DNA of 64,000 bases from Natrarchaeobaculum sulfurireducens (GTDB taxonomy: Archaea > Halobacteriota > Halobacteria > Halobacteriales > Natrialbaceae), in NCBI RefSeq assembly GCF_003430825.1, contig NZ_CP024047.1:3100001-3164000 (forward strand), in the 5' to 3' direction. A program made the position numbers and the translations under genes. Below the pieces are notes generated by a model. The model saw only the letters and a list, made by a program, of their open reading frames with translations. It made no database searches and had not been told where the DNA came from. The first letter of the stretch is position 1, and each line of letters begins with the position of its first letter. Shown in pieces: positions 35,298 through 44,436 of this stretch.

Positions 35298-36131
35298 ATG
35301 GGCATCCTCTCTCGGACCTCCTACGTCATTCGGTCGAAGATCAACTCGCTGCTCAACCGAGCCGAGGACCCGACGCAGACGCTCGATTACTCGTACGAGC
35401 AGATGCGCGACCAACTCCAGGAGGTCAAACGCGGCATCGCCGACCTCACGACACAGAAAAAACGCCTCGAGATGCAAAAACGCCGGCTCGAGGACAACGT
35501 CGAGAAACACAACGATCAGGCCCGGACGGCGGTCAAACAGGACCGCGAGGACCTGGCGCGACGCGCTTTAGAAAAGAAGAAGACGAAAATGAACCAGATC
35601 GAGGATCTCGAGCGGCAGATCTCCGATCTGCAGGGTCAACAAGACCAGCTGATCGAGCAGAAAAACGAACTCCAGACGCGCATCGAGGAGTTCCGGACGA
35701 AAAAGGAGACGATGAAAGCCCGCTACGAGGCCGCAGAGGCGAGTTCGACGGTCTCAGAGGCGATGACAGCGACTGGCGAGGAGTTCGAGGACGTCGGCCG
35801 GGCCATCGAACGCGCCGAGGAGAAAACCGAAGACATGGAAGCGCGCGCGGCCGCTCTCGACGAACTCCACGAGTCCGGGGCGTTCGACGACGTCCTCTCC
35901 GACAAAGACAACATCGACCGCGAACTCGAGCAGCTGTCGGCCGGCAGCGGCGTCGAGGCCGAACTCGAGACGCTCAAATCCGACGTCGGAACGGCTGACA
36001 CCGAGGCCGAATCCGAGCCGGAGGTCGAAGGCGACGTCGACGAGGCCGACCTCGAAGCGCTCGAGGCGGACGTCGACGAGGGCGAGATCGACGCGGAACT
36101 CGCCGAACTCAAAGACGAAGAGAGTTCGTAA
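35298..36131 (+). CDS. PspA/IM30 family membrane-associated protein
   Basis: This protein has 277 residues and is almost entirely helical and coiled-coil, typical of PspA/Vipp1, which are ESCRT-III relatives that assemble on stressed membranes. The start MGILSRTSYVIRSKINSLLNRAEDP is the amphipathic membrane-binding helix followed by the conserved NR-EDP. The last 60 residues are an acidic, haloarchaeal extension. In Natrialbaceae and Haloferax, PspA homologues respond to salt or viral stress. A TATA-like tttttaag lies about 28 bases upstream. Confidence 0.9.
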   Translation: MGILSRTSYVIRSKINSLLNRAEDPTQTLDYSYEQMRDQLQEVKRGIADLTTQKKRLEMQKRRLEDNVEKHNDQARTAVKQDREDLARRALEKKKTKMNQIEDLERQISDLQGQQDQLIEQKNELQTRIEEFRTKKETMKARYEAAEASSTVSEAMTATGEEFEDVGRAIERAEEKTEDMEARAAALDELHESGAFDDVLSDKDNIDRELEQLSAGSGVEAELETLKSDVGTADTEAESEPEVEGDVDEADLEALEADVDEGEIDAELAELKDEESS

Positions 36132-36361
36132 CCGAGACCGGTCCGGAGGCTGGCCCCGAGGCTGAGCCGAGAGAGTGGTGAGCCACTGCCGAAAGACCGA
36201 CGCCGTCGAAAGTCACCGAGAGGAACGGAACCGTCCGCCCACGTTCTTTTGTCCGTCACTGGAGCGCCGAACCGAGAGCGAGTGGGACGACTCGAGTGGC
36301 GGTCCCAGCGAACCTGTGTGCACCGGAACACCAATTACCGTGGTCGTGGGCAACTGAATGT

Positions 36362-36709
36362 ATGGCAATCGAAACGACAGTCAACTCACTGTCGCTCGCC
36401 GAGCAGGTGGTCTTACTCGGTGTCACGGTAGTGGATCGGGAAGACGAAACGCCGGTGCAAACCCACGAACTCCGTCGGACGTGTATGAACTGCGTCGAAG
36501 ATGCCGACACGGAAGTCGTCGGCTCGCTCACCGAAGCGGACGTGATGCGTACGCTCTACCGCCTCGAGGCCGAGGACATCGTCGAGGAGATCGAAACCAG
36601 CCGAACGTCGCCGACTGGGAAGGGACGGCCCGCCTACGCGCTCGCCGAACAACCCGAGACGATCCTCGAGGCGGTCGACGACGCGCTCGTCGAGTCCGTC
36701 CTCGAGTAA
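36362..36709 (+). CDS. Winged-helix DNA-binding protein
   Basis: This protein has 115 residues. A compact winged-helix pattern is visible: LSLAEQVVLLGVTV, the helix EADVMRTLYRLEAEDIVEEIE, then a basic wing SRTSPTGKGRPAYAL. It resembles the C-terminal winged helix of Orc1/Cdc6 or a small haloarchaeal regulator. There is no AAA+ part, so it is a separate small protein. A single Cys pair (RRTCMNC) could bind metal or sense redox state. Confidence 0.65.
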   Translation: MAIETTVNSLSLAEQVVLLGVTVVDREDETPVQTHELRRTCMNCVEDADTEVVGSLTEADVMRTLYRLEAEDIVEEIETSRTSPTGKGRPAYALAEQPETILEAVDDALVESVLE

Positions 36710-36822
36710 CGCCACCTAGATCGTCGGTGACGGCACGAGAGACCGGCAACTGAGCGATAGCCGACGTCAGTCGCGGGCGTCACACGTGATCGAGAACGAC
36801 GCTAGAGCGGTGTTTCGAGGAC

Positions 36823-37350
36823 CTAAGACGGCGTCCCGAGTGCCGCCACGTCGTAGCCGCCGATCTCGTCCGGAGATTCGAGCAGGACGACCTCGAACGC
36901 CCACGTCGAGCCGGACTCGAGGTCGCCGGTGAAATCGAGATACCGGCCGAGCTGGTCACCGTCGGGGTCGTAGATGCGGGTGCGGACTTCGGCGGACTGG
37001 ATTCGATCGTCGCCGTCGTTTGCGATGGTGCCCTGTACTGTCGCGCCGCGAAAGTCGTCCTCGAAGACGAACTCGTGGTCCTCGAGCGAGAGCGAGTTGA
37101 GCGGCGTCATGCCGTCGTCGATCTCCTGGTCGGCAAGCGCTTCGGCGGCGGCCATCTCGTCGGCCGATCGGGGTTCGCCGTCGACGTCGACAGTCCCCTC
37201 CTCGTAGCTCGGCGCATTCTGTCCGAGAACACCGTTGCAGCCGGCGAGCGCGACCGAAGCGCCGACACCGACTCCCGCGAGTACGCGACGTCGATTCCAC
37301 CGGTCGTCGCGACCCGCGGTCGCGTCGGCGCTTCTTCGGGTACGGCTCAT
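36823..37350 (-). CDS. Tat-exported lipoprotein with FxLYD-like domain
   Basis: This protein has 175 residues. The twin-arginine region RWNRRRVLAGVGVG and the lipobox LAGC (Cys about residue 38) show Tat export and lipid anchoring, the haloarchaeal norm. The mature part contains a beta domain with DFRGATVQGTIANDGDDRIQSAEVRTRIYD, similar to FxLYD. No catalytic site is seen. The ATG at 37350 places the RR motif about 20 residues from the start. Confidence 0.8.
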   Translation of the reverse strand: MSRTRRSADATAGRDDRWNRRRVLAGVGVGASVALAGCNGVLGQNAPSYEEGTVDVDGEPRSADEMAAAEALADQEIDDGMTPLNSLSLEDHEFVFEDDFRGATVQGTIANDGDDRIQSAEVRTRIYDPDGDQLGRYLDFTGDLESGSTWAFEVVLLESPDEIGGYDVAALGTPS

Positions 37351-37530
37351 GGACGACGCGAGGGGACGGGCGCATTTCAGTCCGGACCTTGCACTGCGTG
37401 GCCGATCAGCCGAAGACGCCGAGAGACGAGTCACGAGTCGGGCCGCCGAGCCGACTGCAGACGGTGCCGGTCGTCGAGGGCAGGATATGCAACGCAGGGG
37501 CTTATCCTCGGGACCGTCGAAGCCGTTGTT

Positions 37531-38601
37531 ATGGGGTCCTCCGAGAGCGACGAGACGCTCGAGTCGTTCGGTGCGGACATCGGGAAACGGACACGTTCGT
37601 GGACCCGGTTTCGCGAGTGGCTCCTCGTCGAGGCGGATCGGCTGTTCGTCGCTGCGCTCATCTCTCTGGGCGTGTTCGTCGGACTGCTCGGTTTGAACGA
37701 ACTCGGGATCGTCTCGTTCGTCAACGACGACTCGATCACCCGGCTGGCAGGCGGCATGGTCGCCGGGACGTTCTCGCTCGTCACGCTGGTCGTCTCGATC
37801 AACCAGCTTATTCTCTCACGGGAGTTCGCCGCCGCTGGCGAGTCCGAATCCCAGCTCGAGGCCGTGGCCTCGTTTCGCCAAGACGCCGCCGACCTCGCCG
37901 AGGTTCCGGCGAGTCCAGCGTCGCCGACGCGACTCCTCGAGTTGCTCGTCCAAGGGATCTACGATCGGGCCGAGACCCTCGAGGCCGCAGTCGACGGTCA
38001 CGACGACGAGTTCGCGACGCCCGTGACCCGGTACGCAAACAGCGTCCAGAAGCGTTCGAGACGGATCGACGAGACGCTCGAGCACACGAAGTTCGGGACG
38101 TTTCGCGCCGTTTCGGCAGCGGTCGGCTACAACGACGCCTGGCAGCTATACGCCGCCAGACACATCCAGGGCCGGTACGGTGAGCGGCTCTCTCGTGAGG
38201 GCGAGGAGTCACTCGAGGAGTTGATCGACGCCCTCGAACTCTTCGGCATCGCCCGCGAGCACTTCAAGACGACGTACCTCCAGCGCGAACTCACGCGCTT
38301 TTCCCAGCTAACGATCTACTGTGGCGTGCCGGCGATCCTCGCGGCGATGCTCATCGGGTTCATCTATGCGGACCTCGCCGGACCAGCGATCAGCATCGAC
38401 ACGCTGCCGTGGGTCGTCAGTGCCCTCGTCGCAGTCGTTGTCTCACCGCTGGCGCTGCTGACGTCGTTCATCCTCCGGACCGCAACGGTAACCCGGCGGA
38501 CGGCCTCAGTCGGCCCGATGCTCCCCCAGAAATCCCCCGACGAAGGGCCGTTCGACGTCACCTACGGCGACGAAGGGAGCGCTGGAACGCCGTCGGACTG
38601 A
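37531..38601 (+). CDS. Four-span membrane protein, tandem paralogue 1
   Basis: This protein has 356 residues. Two membrane segments lie at about 40-95 and two at about 260-320, separated by a soluble helical region of about 160 residues. Blocks shared with the next gene are VxINQLxLSxE just after the second span, TKFGTF, and AREHFKTTYLQREL before the third span. I do not know the family, and no pore motif is recognised. The ATG at 37531 follows a TATA-like ggcttatcc. It is a likely homo- or hetero-oligomer with its neighbour. Confidence 0.75.
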   Translation: MGSSESDETLESFGADIGKRTRSWTRFREWLLVEADRLFVAALISLGVFVGLLGLNELGIVSFVNDDSITRLAGGMVAGTFSLVTLVVSINQLILSREFAAAGESESQLEAVASFRQDAADLAEVPASPASPTRLLELLVQGIYDRAETLEAAVDGHDDEFATPVTRYANSVQKRSRRIDETLEHTKFGTFRAVSAAVGYNDAWQLYAARHIQGRYGERLSREGEESLEELIDALELFGIAREHFKTTYLQRELTRFSQLTIYCGVPAILAAMLIGFIYADLAGPAISIDTLPWVVSALVAVVVSPLALLTSFILRTATVTRRTASVGPMLPQKSPDEGPFDVTYGDEGSAGTPSD

Positions 38602-38694
38602 CCCGCGAATGTTCGCCCATCGAAGCGCCCCGCCTCACCCCTCGATTCCCGGGCGTGGTATTTTACCCGCCGCCGTAGTCGAACCTCCCAGTCG

Positions 38695-39714
38695 ATGAGC
38701 GATTCGGACTCGAGCGACGATTCGAACGAGCGACTCGGTGGCGTGCGCCTGTGGCTCTTGCTCGTGGTGAACCGCTGGGCACTGACGGGTGTACTTCTGG
38801 GGCTCGTCTTCGTGATCCTCGTGGCCGCAAGCGGGCTCGGGCTGACGCCGTTGCGGGAGATCGTCGAGAACCAGGACGGCCTCGAGTTCCTCTTTTCGGC
38901 GTTTATCGGGGCGATCATCACGGGGACCTCGATCGTCGTCACGATCAACCAGCTCGTCCTCTCACAGGAACTCGGCGCGGTCGGCCAGCAACGCTCGCGA
39001 ATGCAACAGTCGATGGAGTTCCGACGGGACGTCGAAAGCACGATCGACGAGGACACGAGTCCGCCCGAACCCGCTGCCTTCCTCTACGAACTCGTCGACG
39101 GCGTCCAGGCGCGAGCGAACGAACTCGAGTCGGAGCTGGACGACGAACGCGACGAGGAACTCCGTGAGAAGATTGCCGACTACGTCGAGGATACGACCGC
39201 GAACGCACGGTCCGTCAAAGACAGGCTCGAAGACGCCCAGTTCGGGACGTTCGACGTCATCTGGGCCGCACTGAATTTCAACTACTCGCGGAAGATCTAC
39301 GACGCCCGCAAGATCCGGGCCGACCACGGTGATTCGCTCTCCGAGGAAGCGGCCGAGAAGATCGACCACATGATCGAGACGCTGCAGCTGTTCGGCCCGG
39401 CGCGAGAACACTTCAAAACGTTGTACTTCCAGTGGGAACTGATCAACCTCTCGCGGGCGCTGCTGTACATCTCGGTGCCCGCACTCACCGTGATGGCGCT
39501 GTTGATCATGTACATCGACGGCGCGGCAGTGCCCGGAACGACACTCGGCGTCGACAACCTCGTCTGGCTCACGAGCGCGGGTTTCGTCGTCGGCATCTCG
39601 CCGTTCGTCGTCTTCATCGTCTACATCCTGCGAATCGCGACGATCGCGAAGCGAACGCTCGCGATGGGGCCGTTCATCCTCCGCGAGTCGGAACGCGACG
39701 AGGACCTCGGCTGA
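38695..39714 (+). CDS. Four-span membrane protein, tandem paralogue 2
   Basis: This protein has 339 residues. It has the same layout as the product of 37531-38601: spans at about 22-90, a helical cytoplasmic region, and spans at about 260-320. The shared motifs are VTINQLVLSQE, AQFGTF and AREHFKTLYFQWEL. The two genes are 93 bases apart on the same strand, with a second TATA-like tatttta before this one. They look like an old tandem duplication that has diverged strongly between the blocks. Confidence 0.75.
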   Translation: MSDSDSSDDSNERLGGVRLWLLLVVNRWALTGVLLGLVFVILVAASGLGLTPLREIVENQDGLEFLFSAFIGAIITGTSIVVTINQLVLSQELGAVGQQRSRMQQSMEFRRDVESTIDEDTSPPEPAAFLYELVDGVQARANELESELDDERDEELREKIADYVEDTTANARSVKDRLEDAQFGTFDVIWAALNFNYSRKIYDARKIRADHGDSLSEEAAEKIDHMIETLQLFGPAREHFKTLYFQWELINLSRALLYISVPALTVMALLIMYIDGAAVPGTTLGVDNLVWLTSAGFVVGISPFVVFIVYILRIATIAKRTLAMGPFILRESERDEDLG

Positions 39715-39750
39715 ACGGCCTCGAGTCGCCCGGATCGCTAGACGATTCCC

Positions 39751-40095
39751 TTACAGCGGCGCCCCGACGAGCACGAGTTTCGCCCGCTCGTCACCACGGT
39801 TGTGGATCTGGCGGGGTTCGTCGGGATCGAGCCGAAGCACGTCGTCTTCGGCCAGCGTAACGGTTTCCTCGCGGTCGGTGAGGTCGACCTCGATTTCTCC
39901 CGAAACGACGTAATAAAGTTCCTCCTGGCCGGTTGCCGTCTCGTCGTGTTCTTTCCCCTTCCCGTCGGGCTCGAGTTCGAGGATCGTGAATCCGAGTTCG
40001 TTGGTCTCGAGTTCGTCTTTCAAAAACCACATGCCGCCCCACTCTTCGGGGACGACGGAGTCGGGGTCGGTCTTGTGTGCGGTGTCGTAGCCCAT
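39751..40095 (-). CDS. Cupin domain protein
   Basis: This protein has 114 residues starting MGYDTAHKTD at 40095. A single cupin barrel shows ATGQEELYYVVSGEIEVDL (with metal-ligand Glu; the preceding HDE may supply the His) and PDEPRQIHNRGDERAKLVLVG in motif 2. It is similar in length and outline to the cupin at 6766-7170, but the motifs differ. Substrate unknown. Confidence 0.8.
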   Translation of the reverse strand: MGYDTAHKTDPDSVVPEEWGGMWFLKDELETNELGFTILELEPDGKGKEHDETATGQEELYYVVSGEIEVDLTDREETVTLAEDDVLRLDPDEPRQIHNRGDERAKLVLVGAPL

Positions 40096-40184
40096 ACACG
40101 AGTCGTCGACCGCCGGCTCAAAATCGATGTGGGAACCGGCAGGCGAGCGAGCGATCCGGTCTCGGGACCGACCACCTCCCCTGT

Positions 40185-41225
40185 TCACCAGTCGAACGGC
40201 GAGAAGTCGTCGGGTCGCTGGTCGGGAACGAGGTCGTCGGGGAGGACGTCCCACCCGAGGTCGTCTTCGCCGGGTTCCGCGTCGGTCTCGAGGTCAGGGT
40301 CGTCTGCGGGCGCTACGTCTCGGTATTCGGCTGGCGGTCCGTCGTGGGCGTAGACTCCCTCGGGATGGTCGACGGTCCAGACGTGCATCATACACGGCGT
40401 TCGACAGGGAAGGCGCAGATCGCCGTCGGCGAAATCTTGCTCGTATGCCTGCCGGTAGAACCACCAGGAAAACCGGCCGGGGAGCCCGGTGTGGGCGTGC
40501 CAGGGCGCACAGTGGTCGGGGTCCCCATCGGGGTGGTGAGCGTGGTCGTCGTGGTCCGAGCCGTGGTCGTCCGCCTCGTGGTGGTCGTGATCGTCGTGGT
40601 GGTCGTCCGCCTCTTCGTGTCGGTGATCGTCGTGGGGCGCGTGATGCTCGCCACCCGCCTCGAGGTCCAGCGGCTCTGCCTCGTATACCGGTCCCGGGAA
40701 GCCGTCGTCGCCGGCCTCGAACACCGTCGGCGCTTCGACGGCCTCACCCTCGAGCGTGGCGATGAACATCACACCGATCGAGCGCCACGACTCGTTGTCC
40801 ACGAGCACCGACTCCGGCCGTTCGGGGTCGAGCATCACGTCGTCGCCGATGTACTCGGGACTGAGCCAGTGTGACCAGCCGTCGTCGTCATGGTCGAGCG
40901 TGTCGAAGTAGGGTTTGAACCCCGCGTCCGCCAGCGCGCCGGCGTCAGGGTAGCGCTCCTCGAGCGTCTCTTCGACGGCCGCTCGCAGTTCGACCGTCGC
41001 TGGGTGGTCGTCCGCACAGGCACCCATGCTCGCCCCCTCGCACGGTCCCATGCTCGGTTCGATCGTCGCCTCTGGACACCGCCCGTCCAGAAACGAGGCG
41101 CGCTCGAGGTCGTCGGGCTGTGCAGCTGCCGATCCCGTGGCGACCGCCGAAATCGTGATCGTCGTTCCGGCCGCCTGAAGTACCCGCCGTCTGGAGAGTG
41201 ATGACGTGTCGTCTTCCCCTGGCAT
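40185..41225 (-). CDS. Tat-exported protein with a large histidine/aspartate-rich segment
   Basis: This protein has 346 residues. The Tat motif SRRRVLQAAG lies at about 11-20. There is no lipobox after it, so it is probably secreted. The mature part has several Cys (about 50, 62, 70) and a middle region similar to haloarchaeal uncharacterised proteins. Residues 194-245 contain about 18 His and many Asp/Glu in HH, DH and HxH patterns, which looks like a metal-buffering (Zn, Ni or Cu) stretch. The end has another Cys pair (LPCRTPC). Function unknown; metal binding is inferred. Confidence 0.75.
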   Translation of the reverse strand: MPGEDDTSSLSRRRVLQAAGTTITISAVATGSAAAQPDDLERASFLDGRCPEATIEPSMGPCEGASMGACADDHPATVELRAAVEETLEERYPDAGALADAGFKPYFDTLDHDDDGWSHWLSPEYIGDDVMLDPERPESVLVDNESWRSIGVMFIATLEGEAVEAPTVFEAGDDGFPGPVYEAEPLDLEAGGEHHAPHDDHRHEEADDHHDDHDHHEADDHGSDHDDHAHHPDGDPDHCAPWHAHTGLPGRFSWWFYRQAYEQDFADGDLRLPCRTPCMMHVWTVDHPEGVYAHDGPPAEYRDVAPADDPDLETDAEPGEDDLGWDVLPDDLVPDQRPDDFSPFDW

Positions 41226-41636
41226 TTCGGACCAATCCACACCGAGGAGGCCTTTAACGACTGTTGGCGATCACTCCGACAGTCCGCGCTCGTGATCGTT
41301 CGAGTCGCGTTCGGTTTTAGTGCAGAGATAGAGTCGAGCCGTGTCCGGTTCACAGGACGAATCCAGAGTCGAGGAGAACACCACGAAAGCCCCTGACCCG
41401 CTCGAGTCGGGCGGTTCGCTGCGCGCGCTCGCTCCGCTCGCGTGCTTACGTCACCGTCCGTCATCGAGCGCGCCAGCCCCTTTCAGTCCCACCCGGCGGT
41501 GAGTAGTCCCACCAGCCGACACCAGTGGGAATGAAAGGGGTTTATACGGTGGTAACGGCGTCTCGGCCTGGGTTCCCACAGGAGAGATCGGCAGTAAGTG
41601 AAGGGCTTATGTGCGACGCGACGTCAGACCGAGGTA
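41226..41636. other. 411-base spacer with structured repeats
   Basis: No gene is seen. The spacer lies between a minus-strand gene and cofG. It holds a GC-rich segment with CCCG-ctcgagt-CGGG near 41396-41411, a run of repeated CGCTCG words (41420-41445), the 64-base inverted repeat described separately, and the cofG promoter. A TATA-like element (tttatac, 41541-41547) directly follows the inverted repeat; a second (cttatgt, about 30 bases before the cofG ATG) is the likelier leaderless promoter. Confidence 0.5.
41477..41540. repeat. 64-base inverted repeat (16-base arms)
   Basis: The left arm CCCCTTTCAGTCCCAC (41477-41492) is matched by the right arm GTGGGAATGAAAGGGG (41525-41540), 15 of 16 positions complementary. 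The 32-base loop holds a second copy of the word gtcccacc, so the loop could pair with the right arm as an alternative fold. I know of no coding role. It may belong to a dispersed haloarchaeal non-coding repeat family, from memory and unverified. Confidence 0.6.
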
Positions 41637-42806
41637 ATGTTTCCGGGGGCGACGACGTACGGCGTGGACCTCGAGATTGCGGACGAATCCGTCGAGGACC
41701 TCCTCTCGGTCCGTCCCGAGGACGTCTCGCCCCCGAACCGGCTCACGTTCGCCCGGAACGTGTTCGTGCCGCTGACGACGGCTTGCCGGTACACCTGCAC
41801 CTACTGCACCTACTTCGATCCGCCGGGACAGGCCTCGCTGTTGAGCCTCGAGGAAGTCCGCGAGATCTGCCGGCGCGGAGCCGAAGCGGGCTGTACGGAG
41901 GCGCTGTTCACGTTCGGCGACGATCCCGACGACCGCTACACCGACATCCACGCCCAACTCGACGAGTGGGGCCACGACTCGATCCACACCTACCTGCGCG
42001 ACGCCTGTGCGGTCGCCATAGAGGAGGGACTGCTCCCGCACTCGAATCCGGGCGATCAGACGCTCGAGGAGATGGCCGAAGTCGCAGACCTCAACGCCAG
42101 CATGGGAACGATGCTCGAGACGACAGCCGAGGTGGACGCCCATGCGGGCCCGCGACGGAAAGAGCCCGGCCAGCGCCTGCGCACGATCCAGAACGCGGGC
42201 GAACTCGACGTCGCTTTTACCACGGGCATTCTCGTCGGCATCGGCGAACGCTGGCGCGACCGCGCCGAAAGTCTGCTGGCGATCGCCGAGTTGCACGACC
42301 GGTACGACCACGTCCAGGAAGTGATCGTCCAGCCGGTCCGCGAGAACGACCGCTGGGCAGGCGGCTCGCCCGACCTCGAGACGATGCGTCGGGTGACGGC
42401 GATGGCTCGCGCCGCATTGCCCGAAGACGTGTCGGTACAGGTGCCACCCAATCTCGTCTCCGCCCGCGACCTGATCGATTGCGGGGTCGACGATCTGGGC
42501 GGCGTCTCGCCCGTCACCGACGACCACGTCAACCCCGACTACGCCTGGCCCGCACTGCGCGAACTCGAGGCGATCGCCGACGCGGTCGACCTGCCACTCG
42601 GCGAGCGACTCCCGGTCTACGAACGATTCCTTCCTGCCGATCTTCGAACCGACGGATTCGACGGCGTACCGGCCGCCGGAACGACGTCCACAGCCGACGG
42701 CGACACCGAACGCGAGTGGCTCTCGCGGACGATCCGCGAGGCGCTCACCGCCGACGACGAGGCCGGCCAGCGGTACCGACAGGTGCTCGAGTCGAACACG
42801 CGATAA
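41637..42806 (+). CDS. cofG: 7,8-didemethyl-8-hydroxy-5-deazariboflavin synthase subunit CofG
   Basis: This protein has 389 residues. It is the radical-SAM half of the F0 synthase (CofG with CofH), making the deazaflavin chromophore of coenzyme F420. The cluster motif CxxxCxxC is visible as CRYTCTYC, followed by Y-F-D-P and the family block FTFGDDPDD. GGVSPVTDDHVNP and the C-terminal region match haloarchaeal CofG. The ATG at 41637 yields MFPGATTYGV. cofC is 25 kb upstream; cofH is not in the window. Confidence 0.93.
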   Translation: MFPGATTYGVDLEIADESVEDLLSVRPEDVSPPNRLTFARNVFVPLTTACRYTCTYCTYFDPPGQASLLSLEEVREICRRGAEAGCTEALFTFGDDPDDRYTDIHAQLDEWGHDSIHTYLRDACAVAIEEGLLPHSNPGDQTLEEMAEVADLNASMGTMLETTAEVDAHAGPRRKEPGQRLRTIQNAGELDVAFTTGILVGIGERWRDRAESLLAIAELHDRYDHVQEVIVQPVRENDRWAGGSPDLETMRRVTAMARAALPEDVSVQVPPNLVSARDLIDCGVDDLGGVSPVTDDHVNPDYAWPALRELEAIADAVDLPLGERLPVYERFLPADLRTDGFDGVPAAGTTSTADGDTEREWLSRTIREALTADDEAGQRYRQVLESNTR

Positions 42807-42984
42807 CGGCGGTCTCGACGAAGGGGCAACGGCCTCGAGGGGTTCCGCAGGCCCTACCACTCGTAACGCGCTCATTTACTATCGAGTTAGTCAGCTGACA
42901 GTGGGCCGTGAACAGCGAGCCGCTCCGAATTGCCCTCCAGGGGAGTACCCACCCCATCGCGGACGCGCTGGGATCGTCGCTTCG

Positions 42985-44400
42985 ATGGCGAGGTGCTGTG
43001 TCGTGACGGCGAACCGCGTGCTAGCGGTCGCGGTAGTTCTCGTCATCGCGAGCATCGCTGGCGTCGTCCCCGGCGGCACAGCGACGCCAGCGTCACAGTC
43101 GGTTGCGGACACCGACAGGTACGTCCTCGAGCAGGGCGACGTCTGCCAGGAGATCGAGCCGCTCGAGAGCGACGGAACCGTCCACTCGTTTTATGACTAC
43201 CGCAACCACGAGACCCATCCCGACACCGACGACAACCTCTACAGCTCGTACGGTACACAGCACCTGCAAGAAGACGACACGAGCATTCTGATGCTTCACG
43301 AAGGGGCCGACGGGACGAGTCTCGTCGTCGTCCACGACCGACTCGAGGGTACCAGCGCGGGCGGCGTCGTCACGTTCGATGTCGTCGGCACACCGCCGGA
43401 GGCAGACTGGGTCGTCAGAGACGACGAGTACGATGCGCCGACGAACATGGCCGAGTGGCGCGCTGGCGACGGCTGGCTCGGTGCTGACTGGATCTGGGCG
43501 GACGGCCGCACCGACGGCGGGGCGATCAACGGCGGCCTCGACGACGAGTTCGCGCTAACGATCTACCCGGCGTTCAACGAGGACTCGCCGTTCTACGGCG
43601 ACGAGACCCTCCACGATCCCGACTGGCACGGTGACGGCCGGATCGACGACTGGCAGGTCCTCTCCGGCGACCTCACCGACCCCGACCGAACGTCGCTCTC
43701 ACTCTCGGAGCCGGTGACGATCCGAACCGGGACCTGCGAGACACCATCTACGACCTACAATCGAGCCGACGACGGCATCGTCGCCACCGTCGACGTCACC
43801 GACGCGGTACAGTCGTCGACGACCTCGAGCGAGCCCGTCCGATTCGACTCGGTCACGGTGGCTGACGTCGACCCCGCCGACGGCCCGTTCGTCCTCGAGC
43901 GGGACACCGACCGTCCACCGACGCCGGACCACCGTGAGGTGCTCTCGGAACTCGCGTTCGCAGGTGATCGAACCGATGGCGCGGCAACCGTCACGTTCAG
44001 CCTCGACGCCGACTGGCTCGAGGACGAGGGGGTCGACGCCGAAGAGGTCGGCCTCCACGAAGCCGACGGTGACGAGTGGAGCGACGCCGACACCGAAATC
44101 CGTTCGGCGTCGGACGGTCGGTACCAGTTCGAGGCGACGGTGACGTCGCTCGAGGGACTGATCGTAACTATACCACAGGACGACGGCTCGAGCGGAAACG
44201 ACCGGACGGACGGCGAAAGCGGAGGCGACGGGGAAGACCGGTCGAACGAAACCGACGCTGACCGAGACGGCGAGTCAGGTACCGATTCGGAGAGCGAGAC
44301 AGGGACCTTCGAGGCGTCACTCCCGCTGTTCGCACTCGGAGTCGTCGTCGTGCTCGCCCTCGGTGTGGTCCTGTTGGTACATGTCGGCTGGCGGCACTGA
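42985..44400 (+). CDS. Surface glycoprotein with PGF-pre-PGF-like domain and C-terminal anchor
   Basis: This protein has 471 residues from the ATG at 42985. The N-terminal signal peptide is clear (NRVLAVAVVLVIASIAGVV). The mature domain has a Cys-containing beta region (residues about 45-260) followed by a PGF-pre-PGF-like unit (VTFSLDADWLEDEGVDAEEV). A Ser/Gly/Asp-rich stalk then leads to a single membrane segment near the C terminus. It lacks the PGF sorting motif, so the anchor is a plain transmembrane helix. The function is probably extracellular; the ligand is unknown. Confidence 0.75.
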   Translation: MARCCVVTANRVLAVAVVLVIASIAGVVPGGTATPASQSVADTDRYVLEQGDVCQEIEPLESDGTVHSFYDYRNHETHPDTDDNLYSSYGTQHLQEDDTSILMLHEGADGTSLVVVHDRLEGTSAGGVVTFDVVGTPPEADWVVRDDEYDAPTNMAEWRAGDGWLGADWIWADGRTDGGAINGGLDDEFALTIYPAFNEDSPFYGDETLHDPDWHGDGRIDDWQVLSGDLTDPDRTSLSLSEPVTIRTGTCETPSTTYNRADDGIVATVDVTDAVQSSTTSSEPVRFDSVTVADVDPADGPFVLERDTDRPPTPDHREVLSELAFAGDRTDGAATVTFSLDADWLEDEGVDAEEVGLHEADGDEWSDADTEIRSASDGRYQFEATVTSLEGLIVTIPQDDGSSGNDRTDGESGGDGEDRSNETDADRDGESGTDSESETGTFEASLPLFALGVVVVLALGVVLLVHVGWRH

Positions 44401-44436
44401 AAAACGGTTCCGGAGCCTATCCGGGCGTGCCGTTCG

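Noticed and set aside
37075-37530. Long N-terminal extension of the first four-span membrane protein
   Set aside because: It overlaps the oppositely oriented lipoprotein gene and lacks its codon pattern; a TATA-like element supports the start at 37531.
41420-41445. CGCTCG-rich run that looked like a CRISPR or iteron fragment
   Set aside because: Units are too short, irregular and without spacers; simple GC-rich low complexity.
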